Below, piece by piece: positions 43,703 to 54,783 of a stretch of DNA of 64,000 nucleotides. Each line of letters begins with the position of its first letter. The stretch's first letter is position 1. The notes under the pieces were generated by a model. The model did not search any database, was not told the origin of the DNA, and saw nothing but the letters and a program-made list of their open reading frames with translations. This DNA comes from Puccinellia tenuiflora (lineage: Eukaryota; Streptophyta; Magnoliopsida; Poales; Poaceae), in NCBI GenBank assembly GCA_012064385.1, contig QRDG01000393.1, forward strand, positions 850,846 to 914,845, written 5' to 3'. Position numbers and translations under genes: made by a program.

Positions 43703-45033
43703 CACAGGTTTACTCGGTGAGATCGTTTCATCCCTTTAGTTTGAGTGATTTTATTCCTATCCAGAAAAAGCCTACAAAAATATTAGTTCTAGATATTGCC
43801 ATAGCCATAGATCAGCCCAATTTGCATCTCCTAGTTGCTGTTTGTGTTGGTCTTTGTGTTCCTTTTTTTCTGTTTTTAGTTTCGTGTTCAGGGTTAGGGT
43901 TCTTAGTTGCTCGAGTTTCTGTTTTTTTCGAGTTGAGTCTATACCGAAAATCCCACAAAAAAATCAGTACCGAGTTGATCTCAAGGTTGCAATCCGAGTT
44001 GAAGTAGTAGTCCTGCCGCGGCACATTTTTTGTCACTTTTCCCTGCCGCGATCTCCTACTCCGAGTTGAGCTCGAAATCCTACCGTGGCCGACACCAAAT
44101 TGCGCAACACTCCGCCGCGCTATCCTACATCTACTCGGTCTCGGTTTCCTCTGCCTGCCGCGGCACAAAATCGGCGGTTTTTCCCTACCGCGATCACTTC
44201 CTGCCGCGCCGGCTCGGAATCAATCCGTTTTCCTGCCGCAACACAAAAACGTGCAGTTTTTTCTGCCGTGATCTTCCGGTAAGTCTTTTAGTGTTTTTTT
44301 CAGTTTTCCTTTGCAATTTTCTTTAGGGTTTCAAATCTGATCCTTGTGAGACTTAGCCACAGCCTTTCCACACATACAATTAGGAGCTTACCCATAAGAC
44401 TAGCTCTTTTATTTGCTCGCAGGCTGCTCACTAGATTGGTTGCCCGGTTTTGTGTTTCTGTGAAAATCAATTTTAGCTACAGTAACCGTGAGGAATATTG
44501 CTATATCCAAAAGAGTGGAAACATCAAAGAGAGTATCAAAAAAAAAAAGGAGAAAGAAGAGGCCTATAAGTTGATCATAGCTACTGCAGTTTTTGGAGCT
44601 GTTTTACACTACTTTTGCACTACTAATTTGAGCAATCTTGTGCCTGCTTTACATTGAGCAATTGCTAGTGTCTTTCGAGTGCATTGCAAAATTTCCATCC
44701 ATATATTTGCATTGCCACATTTGTCTCCATCCTTTGTGTGAGTTTTCCAAGGTGTGTTTTTTTTTTTGTATCATCACAAACAGCAAATAGGTTGTGTACG
44801 TTGGTGTTGTTAGGTATCCCCACCAAGCTCCACCAAATACCCTGTTTGTCTTTGGGCTGGTTGTACACCTTGATATTCTCTCTTTCACATCAAGTCACAT
44901 TAGTCCTGCTACTTGGTGAGTAAGTCTTTCTATTCACTTTGGAACGGTGAGATACACCTGTCTTTGCTGCTTTTGAGTGAGTTGAGAGAGAACACCACAT
45001 ATATTTGTTTACTTTTTCACTAACCTATTAATC
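43703..45033 (+). other. Leader of element E with three paired motifs
   Basis: TGCCGCGGCA at 44014 pairs with TGCCGCGATC at 44044. TGCCGCGGCA at 44156 pairs with TACCGCGATC at 44186. TGCCGCAACA at 44234 pairs with TGCCGTGATC at 44264. Each pair is spaced exactly 30 bp. No gene is seen in the leader. Confidence 0.75.
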
Positions 45034-48000
45034 ATGGATGATTCTAGTGATGCTCTTGTGCAGCAAAAGAAGGGTGCTGATGAAGTGGTGAAGTGGGCTG
45101 AATATGAGGCATTGCGGGATTCTTTAACACAGAAGCTTGACACGGTTAATGGAGAGTTGACAACCAAACTTGAGGACTTTAGTGGACAGCTTACTGAGGA
45201 ACTACAGCATGTTGATATTTCCATTGGTGGTCTGGTTACATCATCCGAAGCCCAACAAACTCAACTCAATACTTTGCAAATGGCGGTGACAACCGTGACA
45301 CAACAACTGGCTGATTTGACAACTTTGGTGAATCAAAGGCTCCCCAATCCCGGGGACGATGATAGTGTGCATAATGCTGGTCATGAGGCGCATGAAGATG
45401 CCAATTATCAAATTGGCCCGGGGAGAGGCTTTGCACCAATTCATGGCCGTGGGGGTCATATGCATCAAGCAAGGCGTGTACCTCTTGCTAATGCTCCTGA
45501 AAATCATCGAGAGGATGATGGTTTGGGCAGAATCAAATTTTCTATTCCACAATTCAGTTTTGATACTAATGATGTTGAAGAGTATCTCCGGTGGGAACTT
45601 AAAATTGAGAAGTTGTGGCGCTTGCATAACTATACTGAGGATAAGAAAATTAAACTTGCCTCTTCTGAGTTTGAGGGTTATGCACTACAGTGGTGGGACA
45701 ATATTGTGAGACAACGAGCACACGATGGTGTTCCAGAAATCATTACTTGGAGGACCATGAAGCAAGTCATGAGGGACAGATTTGTACCACCTAATTATGT
45801 TAGATCACTGTATGACAAGTTGCAAAATTTGAGGCAAGGCACGATGACAGTGGATGAGTACTTTAAAGAGATGGAGTTGATCTTACAACGTGCACGTGTG
45901 AGAGAGGAGCCAGAACAAACTATGCAGCGTTTCCTCTCAGGTTTGCAATATAAAATCAGAGGTGTTGTGAGACATTACAATTATCATGATATGAATGAAT
46001 TGTTGCATCATGCCAGAGAGGCTGAATCACAATTGCTAGAGGAGTCTAAATTTGCAGCTCGAAATACATCTAGGAGTCGGTTTTCTGCCCCTTCTACATC
46101 AACACCATCAGCCCAAAACTCCTCTATGCGTGGTACACCACCTAGCAAGGCTGATTCCAATGCTTCAAATACAAAGAAGTCACCGCAACCAGCAGCAAGT
46201 TCCAGCAATTCTAATGCATCTACAGCCCGAAATAGAGATATGAATTGCCATACTTGTGGAGGAAAAGGCCATTTCAAGAGAGATTGTCCAAACAAGAAAG
46301 TTATGCTTATTAATGAGGACAATGAATATGAAACAGGTGATGATGCTGATCCTAATGATGATGATGTGTGTGATGATGATGATGGTCCTATTGATGCATA
46401 TGCTACACATTATCCTACTATTGTTTGCACACAAACTTTGAGTGTTACTCCCAGTCCTGAAAATCAAAGATGCAATTTATTTCAAACCAAAGCTGTTGTT
46501 GGTCCTCAAATGGCTTGCAAGGTTATTATTGATGGAGGGAGTTGCAGAAATTTGGCAAGTAGAGATTTATGTGCAAAACTGAAATTGAAGTATATTCCAC
46601 ATCCTCATCCTTATTATATCCAATGGTTAAGTGACAAGGGAGAGATGAAGGTGAGCCATATGGTGAAAGTGGAATTTCAGATTGGACCATACAAAGATAC
46701 CATTGAGTGTGATGTGGTGCCTATGACTGTTTGCCACATGTTGTTGGGAAGACCATGGCAATTTGACAGGAATGTTATACATCATGGAAGAGCAAATACA
46801 TATCAGCTCAATTGGCATGGGAAGGACATAATGTTGAGGCCTATGACACCACAACAAATTGTAAATGAGTCTCGTCAAAAAACAGAAGTAAATCTTGAAA
46901 AAGAGAGTGAGAAAGTAGATAGACGAGAGAATAATATTTTTGTGAGTGAAACTAGCAACACCAAACCGAGTGGTAAAAATAATTGTGAGGGAGTGAGCCT
47001 ATTATGCATGTTAGCTACCAAAGAGGACTTGAAAGAATTTAGTGAGGATCCTAGTTTGCTTCCTATCGTGCTTATGCACAAGGGAGAAATTTTGGTTTCT
47101 AATGACATGACCCCACTCTCTATTGGTGTTTCTACTGTGTTGCAGGAATTTGATGATGTGTTTCCGGATGACGTACCTCCTGGTTTGCCACCATTGCGAG
47201 GGATAGAGCATCAAATTGATTTGATACCTGGAGCAACATTGCCCAACCGAGCTCCCTACAGGACAAATCCCCAAGAGACAAAAGAGATTCAGAAACAAGT
47301 GCAAGAGCTTCTTGACAAAGGTTATATTCGCATTAGCTTGAGCCCTTGTGCTGTTCCTGTTATTTTAGTTCCTAAGAAAGATGGTACTTGGCGCATGTGC
47401 GTAGATTGTAGAGCAATTAACAACATCACTATTCGTTATCGTCATCCCATTCCACGATTGGAAGACATGTTAGATGAATTAAGTGGTGCTGCTGTTTTCT
47501 CTAAAATTGATTTGCGTAGTGGTTATCATCAAATTAGGATGAAAGAGGGGGATGAGTGGAAAACAGCATTCAAAACAAAATTTGGTTTATATGAGTGGTT
47601 AGTAATGCCTTTTGGTTTAACTAATGCACCTAGTACTTTCATGAGATTAATGAACCATGTTTTGCGAAATTTTATTGGCAAATTTGTGGTTGTGTATTTT
47701 GATGACATACTAATTTACAGCCGCAATGATATTGAGCATGTTGATCATATTCGACAAGTTTTGCATGTGTTACGTGACAACAAACTCTATGGTAATCTTG
47801 CTAAGTGCACTTTTTGCAAAGATAAGGTCATATTTCTGGGATATGTTGTTTCTAAGCATGGAATTGAAGTAGATGAATCTAAAATTGAAGCTATTAAAAA
47901 TTGGCCTATTCCCATGAATGTTAGTCAAGTAAGAAGTTTTCTTGGGTTAGCTGGTTTTTATAGAAGATTTGTGAAAGATTTTAGTACTCTTGCTGCACCT

Positions 48001-49306
48001 TTGAATGATCTTACTAAGAAAGGTGTTCTATTTGAATGGGGTGTGACACAAGATATTGCTTTTGATGAGATTAAAAAACGTTTGATTTCAGCCCCATTGT
48101 TGATACTTCCTGATTTCCATAAGCAATTCGAAATTGAGTGTGATGCTAGTGGTATTGGAATAGGAGGTGTGTTAATGCAAGAGAACAAACCCGTGGCTTA
48201 TTTTTCTGAAAAGTTGAATGGAGCCCAATTGAATTATTCTGTTTATGATAAAGAATTGTATGCACTCGTTAGAGTTCTTGAGGTTTGGAAACATTATTTG
48301 TGGCCAAAAGAATTTATCATACATTCTGATCATGAAGCTTTGAAATTTTTGAAGATCCAATCTAGTCTTAATAAACGTCATGCTAAGTGGGTTGAATTCA
48401 TTGAATCTTTTCCCTACATAATTAAGTACAAGAAAGGCAAAGATAATGTAGTTGCTGATGCTCTCTCTAGGAAAAGCATGTTATTGACACAATTAGATGT
48501 GCAAGTTCCTGGTTTGGAGAGTTTGCGTGATTTGTATGCTCAAGATCATGATTTTTCGGTTCCATATGCTAAATGTTCTGCTGTGAAAGCATGGGATAAA
48601 TTTCATATACATGATGGATATTTGTTTAGAGCTAACAAATTATGTGTGCCCGAGTCGTCCGTGCGTTTGTTATTATTGCAGGAATCACATAGTGGTGGAT
48701 TAATGGGACACTTTGGGCGTGAGAAGACATTGCTCATGTTGGCTAATCACTTCTATTGGCCACGCATGAGGAGAGATGTGGACAGGGACATTGTACGCTT
48801 ACATGGAGTACCAAGGACAATTGTTTCTGATCGTGACGTGAAGTTTATGAGCTATTTTTGGAAGACACTATGGGGGAAGCTGGGAACAAAGCTGCTGTTT
48901 AGTACTACATGTCACCCCCAAACTGATGGGCAAACGGAGGTGGTGAATCGCACACTATCAACACTATTGCGAGCCATGATCAAGAAGAACTTACGGGAGT
49001 GGGAGGATTGTTTACCGCATGTGGAGTTTGCTTATAACAGGGCGGTGCATTCAACTACTCAATTATGTCCGTTTGAAGTGGTGTATGGGTTCAAGCCAAT
49101 TACTCCACTTGATTTGCTGCCGCTTCCACTACAAGAGAGAGTAAACATGGAGGCATCGAAGCGTGCAGATTTTGTGAGGAAGATACATGAGAAGACCAAG
49201 CAAGCAATTGAGAAGAAAGGAAGATATGTTGCTGATCGTGTTAACAAGACGCGCAAGGAGATGACCTTGCTGCGTCGAGGACGACGCCTTTTCAAGGGGG
49301 GGAGTA
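45034..49306 (+). pseudogene. gag-pol of element E (two integrase deletions)
   Basis: The ATG at 45034 opens a frame of 1449 codons. It has an N-terminal coiled-coil-like region, a gag core (RWELKIEKLWRLHNYTEDKK), a zinc knuckle CHTCGGKGHFKRDC near residue 405, protease VIIDGGSC near 500, RT YFDD near 888, and RNase H. At 48787-48790 the integrase jumps from MRRDVDR to DIVRLHGVP. Compared with A, 249 bp (83 codons, in frame) are missing between two CAGG copies, removing the two finger cysteines and the first catalytic Asp. Near 49265 about 210 bp are missing, removing the GPF module and shifting the frame away from the LTR-encoded tail. Gag, protease and RT look intact; integration would need help. 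Confidence 0.92.
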
Positions 49307-50205
49307 TGATGAGGACATCCCTAGCTCTTATACACTTTCTCCAATTGAAGATGTTGCTGTTCAAGACAAACCAAATGAATTGAGGATTGGACCAATGACA
49401 AGATCAAGAACCAAGTTATTAGAACAGCAGGTGAACTCACTCCTATTAGAATATGGTGTTTGTGATTCTGAGAATTTTATACTACCTAAATCTATGCATT
49501 TATGTATGATCAGGATTATTGATAACACAAGCGTTCATGGAGGAGAGGAGCAGCAAGGCGTGGAGGACATGGATGATCACATGAAGAACAAGCAGAATTC
49601 CATGGAGAATAAAATCCAGAACAAACACAACAAGTGCTTGAGGGAGGAGAGGGAGGCAGGAGCACAAGTGGAGAGACAAGTTGGAGGCGCACCACACTTT
49701 GTTGCTGCGCCAAGAGAGGAGTCCTACTAGGGGTAGGACTTGGACCGGCGTGTTCCTTTTAGGCCGAACCCAATTGGGTCGGTTTGTATCAGTTTGGGTT
49801 GCACCCCAACCCGAGTCAGACTAGTCATGGTGCGCCCCAGCCCTTGGGCCGCACCCCTTCCCCTTTATATACTCCCTTGCTGCGCATTGGAGGGTTAGAC
49901 TACGATAAACTAAAACCCTAGATTTCTAGATTGAACTGCTAAGCATTCATCTTGAAGTATTGTTACTGCTTGCAAATTCTGCGTGTTATCTGCTGTTCCA
50001 TTGGGAATAAGGAGGTACAGGACCACTTGTAGTCGGTGGCTACTTGTGCAAGCGTGTGGAGTTGAGAATATCCTTGGGGTTGCAATCTGTTGCATTGGCA
50101 ATAGGGATCAGCCGGGAGAGTTCATCAGTATCACACGAGTTATCGATTCATCAATCAATCCTCTACATCATCATCTCACTGAGAAGATTGGGCCAACCCT
50201 TATCA
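49307..50205 (+). repeat. 3' LTR of element E
   Basis: 899 bp, partner of 42789-43687. It is preceded by the polypurine tract AAGGGGGGGAGTA. Confidence 0.92.
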
Positions 50206-50210
50206 CTTTA

Positions 50211-51147
50211 TATGCCTTTACCAATACCACACACACCTTGGTCCGACATTAGCATGGATTTCGTCTTAGGATTACCTCGCACAAAGAATGGCAAAGATTC
50301 AATACTTGTTGTTGTCGATCGCTTCTCTAAAATGGCACACTTTATTCCTTGCAATAAGACCAACGATGCTTCACACATTGCAACTTTGTTCTTTAGGGAA
50401 ATCGTTCGTCTACATGGAGTGCCGAAGACCATTGTTTCGGACCGCGATGTCAAGTTCACAAGCTACTTTTGGAAGGCATTGATGGCAAAGCTTGGAGTCA
50501 AGCTCCTCTTCTCCACCGCTTACCACCCACAAACCGACGGCCAAACCGAGGTGGTGAATCGAAGCTTATCAACTCTCCTTCGCGCATTAATCAAGCCAAA
50601 CATCAAGGGTTGGGAGGAATGCATACCGCACGCCGAGTTCGCCTACAACCGTGCCTCCCACCGTGCGACCAAGCGAAGCCCGTTTGAGGTTGTCTATGGG
50701 TTCAACCCCAACACCGCCCTAGACATCCTACCACTTCCTCTACACGAGCGCACCGACATGGACGTCGACAAAAGAGCCGACTACATGAAGACATTACATG
50801 AGTCAACGCGAGCAACTCTAGAGGAGCACACAAAGCGCCAAGCCACCAAGATCGACAAGTTGAAGAGGCCCATGGTATTCGAAGAAGGAGACCTTGTGTG
50901 GCTACACCTCCGCAAGGACCGTTTTCCGGATGAAAGAAAATCCAAGCTTGCTCCTCGCGGTGACGGACCTTTCAGAGTGCTCAAGCGCATCAACGACAAT
51001 GCATACAAGATCGACATACCAACCTCAAAGTACTTGGTGCATGACACGTTCAACGTCGCCGACCTATCCCCTTTCCACGGAGATGCAAGCGTTCAAGAGG
51101 ATGACGAGTCGAAGACGACTCTTTCCGAAGGGGGGGAGATGATGTAG
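50211..51147 (+). pseudogene. Element C: integrase core and C-terminus
   Basis: The integrase of C resumes with SMDFVLGLPRTKNGKD, then SDRDVKFTSYFWKAL, HPQTDGQTEVVNRSLS and the GPF module (DGPFRVLKRINDNAYKID). The frame reads through the polypurine tract as SEGGEMM and stops at TAG (51145-51147), which is formed by the first bases of the LTR. Compared with B the tract is one base shorter, so the LTR-encoded tail (GPMTRSRVKALHEKV) is out of frame. The catalytic DDE residues appear present. Confidence 0.87.
51127..51139 (+). promoter_or_regulatory. Polypurine tract of element C
   Basis: GAAGGGGGGGAGA directly before the LTR start at 51140. One G fewer than expected for reading into the tail. 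Confidence 0.8.
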
Positions 51148-53084
51148 CCCCACATGTGGATAACACCATGGACACCATGCCAAATGGCCCAATGACAAGA
51201 TCAAGAGTCAAGGCTCTTCATGAAAAGGTGACCTCGCTCCTCTCGATGTGTGATCTCGACCTTCCTTTGAATGGCTTGCTACTTCATGCCGGTACCTTAT
51301 GCATACTCAGGATCCACCCGGATGATGACCCACAATGGAGTCAAGGAGATGACCAAGAGGAGATCCAAGAAGATGGACAAGAAGAGGAGGGAAGATGCGA
51401 AGACAGGGTGGCCGGCCTCCCAGCCGGCCTAGGCCGGCCCCAAGACCGGGCCCCAACCCGAGGCGACCGGCCTCCCATCCGGCCCAGGCCGGCCTCCAGG
51501 CCGGGCACCCACCAGAAGCCACCGGCCTCCATACCGGCCCAGGCCGGCCCCCAGGCCGGGCCACACCCTGACGCCGCCGGTCCATGCGCCGGCCTCCCAG
51601 CCGGCCTCCAGGCCGGCCTAGGCCGGCCCCCAGGCCGGTCACCCACCTGAGCTGGCCGGCCCCCAGGCCGGTCACCCACCCGAGACCGCCGGCCTCCAGG
51701 CCGGCCCTGGCCGGCCCCCAGGCCGGTTCCCCACCTTTCCTGCCCCGTTTTGTAATAGACTATAAATAGCTTTCCACTTTCCCCGTTTTGAGGGTAGACT
51801 GAATCTGAGACTTGTGAGAGCTATGCTCCTCCTCCCTCGTAGCTAGGGTGCCTCGTTGAGGTAGATCTTGTGATAAGGTAAAGGGGGTCCGATCTTTCGA
51901 TGAGATGGATTTCTCTCGATTTGGGTGGAGGTCGACGTTGACGATCCGACTACAAACGTGCGTGACGTTGCGCCTTAGCAATCGCTACACCAACTTCCGA
52001 GGCTATTGATCTCGCCGGGGCTAGATCAACCTGATCCGAAGATCAATTCCTGCAAGCAATCGAAGAACTAGCAAGAATTATAGATGCAATCAAGATATTG
52101 CGGATTAAAGATGAAAGCTTTATAGATGGGATTCTGCAAGTGCGTAGTACAAAAGGTCTGAACCGACACTGTTGTCTATGGCGAAGAATAGCAATGGCTA
52201 AGTCTTAAACTAAACAAAATCCGAGTCCTAATGGCGGCTAAGGAGAGGTATATATGGAAGAGGAGAAGGGATTTTCGTCCAACCCATGGGGGGTGGCCGA
52301 AAATAACCCTAGATGGGCCCTCCTTCACATATACGGACTCCTAAAAAACCCTACAATATTTATTCCGAAATTACATGGGCCTGGCCCATAAAATAAGGTG
52401 TCGCAGCACCAACTATGACTATGGACGCAAATATGATGTATGATCTTGAATAATTCGTCCATGTCCTCCTTGCATCATCATGGTGGCTTCAAAGTTCAGA
52501 AGTAGCCTCATCTTTATTCCTCACATGCTTGCAGCCACCTCCATGCATAGCCATGCTCCAATGCTTGTCCTTCTCATCCATGCTAGATCCAATATTCCTG
52601 AGTAACAAATACATATCTGATTTAGGCAGCATCATATTCTCATGTATGTGAGGAATAGTTCCTAGAAACGAAAGTACCTGATAATTAAGTTGTTTGGCAC
52701 GAGCTCGAGTCATAGGTCCTTGTATGTGTGTGGCTGTAGGTGCAGTGGTTGTATCAACATGTGGGATGTCCTCATCATCTTGTTGTTGCTACTCTTTCAC
52801 TGCGGTGTCTCTAGTAGTGCAAACCAATCTTTCACTGCGGTGATTCTATTGGATCGGTGGACCGGCCGGTAAGAGCAATCGGTTTCAACAAGAGTAAGTT
52901 TGGCTTTGATTCTTCGATCCAAAGGCTACCTTTTTGAGGGTTTGTTGTTGGGTGGAGTTCTTAGCAGGATTTGCTAGTTATCCTTGTGTTTTGCCCACGA
53001 ATCTCCCTCGTTTCCCCTCGTGTTCTTCGTGTTCATCCCCGTTTCCCCCTCAAATCCGTGAAGATCGGGCCTAGCCCTACAACA
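51140..53084 (+). repeat. 3' LTR of element C (split by solo LTR F)
   Basis: Pieces 51140-51870 and 52783-53084, about 1033 bp net. The GC block is at 51403-51735 and the TATA box at about 51760-51768. Confidence 0.9.
51871..52777 (-). mobile_element. Solo LTR F, CRM-like chromovirus
   Basis: A 907-bp LTR in reverse orientation (minus-strand start TGATGAGGACATCCC, end CTTTACCTTATCA). It is flanked by TCTTG (51866-51870 and 52778-52782) inside the 3' LTR of C. It encodes the tail peptide with TRARAKQLNYQV on its minus strand near 52640-52713. It is related to solo LTR G. Confidence 0.92.
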
Positions 53085-53089
53085 CCTAT

Positions 53090-53674
53090 TCCCATGAATG
53101 TGAGTCAATTACGCAGTTTTCTCGGTCTTGCTGGTTTCTATCGACGTTTTGTGAAAGACTTTAGTACTATTGCTGCACAATTGAATGATTTAACTAAGAA
53201 GGGTGTGCCTTTTGTGTGGGGTGCAGCACAAGATCTTGCTTTTGATGAGCTGAAACGTTTGCTTACTTCTGCACCATTACTTGCACTACCAGATTTTTCC
53301 AAGCAATTTGAAGTTGAATGTGATGCTAGTGGTATAGGAATTGGTGGTGTTTTGATGCAGGAAGGTCGACCTATTGCTTATTTCAGCGAGAAACTTTCTG
53401 GTGCTAGATTAAATTATCCTGTTTATGATAAAGAATTGTATGCGCTTGTTAGAGTTCTTGAGGTTTGGCAACATTATTTGTGGCCAAAAGAATTTATCAT
53501 ACATTCTGATCATGAAGCATTGAAGTATTTGAAAGCTCAATCAAATCCGCATAGACGCCTAGCTAAGTGGGTTGAGTTCATTGAGTCATTTCCCTACATT
53601 ATTAAGCATAAGAAAGGGAAAGATAATGTTGTTGCTGATGCTCTATCTAGGAAGAACATGTTATTGACACAACT
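53090..53674 (+). pseudogene. Element D piece 2: RT connection and RNase H
   Basis: D continues after C with PMNVSQLRSFLGLAGFYRRFVKD, then RNase H (ECDASGIGIGGVLMQ, YDKELYALVRVL, HSDHEALKYL) and ADALSRKNMLL, ending at the N insertion (duplication CAACT). The reading frame is open throughout. Confidence 0.9.
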
Positions 53675-54204
53675 TGATATGGGCACGACGGGGGAGGTGC
53701 AGCCCAATTTCAGGACTCCACCAAGTTAGATGTATTCGTCGTGTGTTGCTATTTTAAATAATTAGAGTTTTTAATAATTATGAGTTTGGGCTTGGTTTGG
53801 GCCTGTCCAACCAAGTCAACGTTGGGCCCATTAGTGGGGAGGTACTGTAGCGCGGTACTGTAGCCCCCTCATATAAGGAGCTGCTAGGCATCGTTTTAGG
53901 GTTAGCTTGAGTTTAGATTAAAAACAGTCCATAGACTTTGAGCTCGTTGGTGAAGCATCCCTCCAGGGACGGCGATGCCGTTTATCGGTTTGTAATAAAG
54001 ATTGCTGCGAGGGTGCTTGTGTTCATCAAGTGTTATCGTGCTCAGGCTAGAGGCGTGGTGATCTTCATCATGTTGCTTGCTGGATTTATTCCCCACCTTC
54101 AGGTGACGTTCATCGACGTTGTTGGAAGGATTTATCTATCCGGTTTACTCGCTGTGAAAGATCGGGACAACAATCATAGGATCATCCCCTTGATCCATTT
54201 ATCA
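53675..54204 (+). repeat. 5' LTR of element N
   Basis: 530 bp from TGATATGGGCACGACGG to CATTTATCA. Two GGTACTGTAG copies (53841-53861) precede the TATA box at about 53871 (ATATAAGG). Confidence 0.9.
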
Positions 54205-54206
54205 TG

Positions 54207-54218
54207 TGGTATCAGATT
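54207..54218 (+). promoter_or_regulatory. Primer binding site of element N
   Basis: TGGTATCAGATT, two bases after the LTR end. Confidence 0.78.
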
Positions 54219-54783
54219 ACTGGGTTGTTCACAGCGAGGGTGTGTTGATCGATCTTATCTAGATCGGTTGATTTGGAGGAGATTGCGGCTGCTGTTGGTG
54301 GAGATCGCTTTGCATCAAGATTGATCTGCTGGGCGGCTGCTGTTGGAGGAGATTGCTTTGCATCAGGGCTTTGCTCCGCGTGGTGAAGAGATCAGATCCA
54401 TACGTGGACAGCTAGATTTCTTTTGGTGGTGCCAGCCACGAGGAAGGAGCAGCAGTTTCAATCACGTGTTCTGCCTGGTCCAGAAACGACCATCGACTTA
54501 TTCGGGAAACTTCGATCTGTACGTGGTGAATCGGGACCTGGGAAGCTACCCATTGGAAAGTACACAAAATTTCCTTTCCAAAGAGTATTTACTTGCCTGA
54601 TTCGGACTTCGTACGAGAAAATTACGTCCGTTTCAAATTCAGAGCGTCAGTCTGTCCGCGAGTCCGCGATTTTCTGCCGTGGCACAAAAATCCGTCATTT
54701 TCTCTGCCGCAGCAGAATCAAGTTGGAAAGAAGTTTTTGGTTGCAGTTTGTCTACAGATATGGGTTCTTCAAGTCCTATTTGT
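54219..54783 (+). other. Leader of element N with paired motif
   Basis: TGCCGTGGCA at 54675 and TGCCGCAGCA at 54705, spaced 30 bp as in A and E. GTGGCA and TGCCGC can pair with one G-U. Confidence 0.7.

Larger units (their letters stand above)
42789..50205 (+). mobile_element. Element E: CRM-like chromovirus with internal deletions
   Basis: A 7417-bp plus-strand element with two 899-bp LTRs and the duplication CTTTA (42784-42788 and 50206-50210), inserted in the integrase region of C. The LTRs differ by about three bases by eye (near 43105, 43487 and 43637 against their partners), so it is recent. Two deletions in the integrase region make it dependent on a helper. Confidence 0.94.
22429..53084 (+). 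mobile_element. Element C: autonomous-type chromovirus, heavily nested
   Basis: A plus-strand element with 5' LTR 22429-23439, gag-pol in four pieces and 3' LTR 51140-53084, flanked by the 5-bp duplication CCTAT (22424-22428 and 53085-53089) in the RT/RNase H boundary of D. It is interrupted by B (27230-41550), E (42789-50205) and solo LTR F (51871-52777). Without these insertions it is about 8 kb. Its LTR starts TGATGTAGCCCC and its primer site is TGGTATCAAGAGC, both shared with O. The pol has a deletion, a nonsense codon and altered RT residues, so it is dead. Confidence 0.92.
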
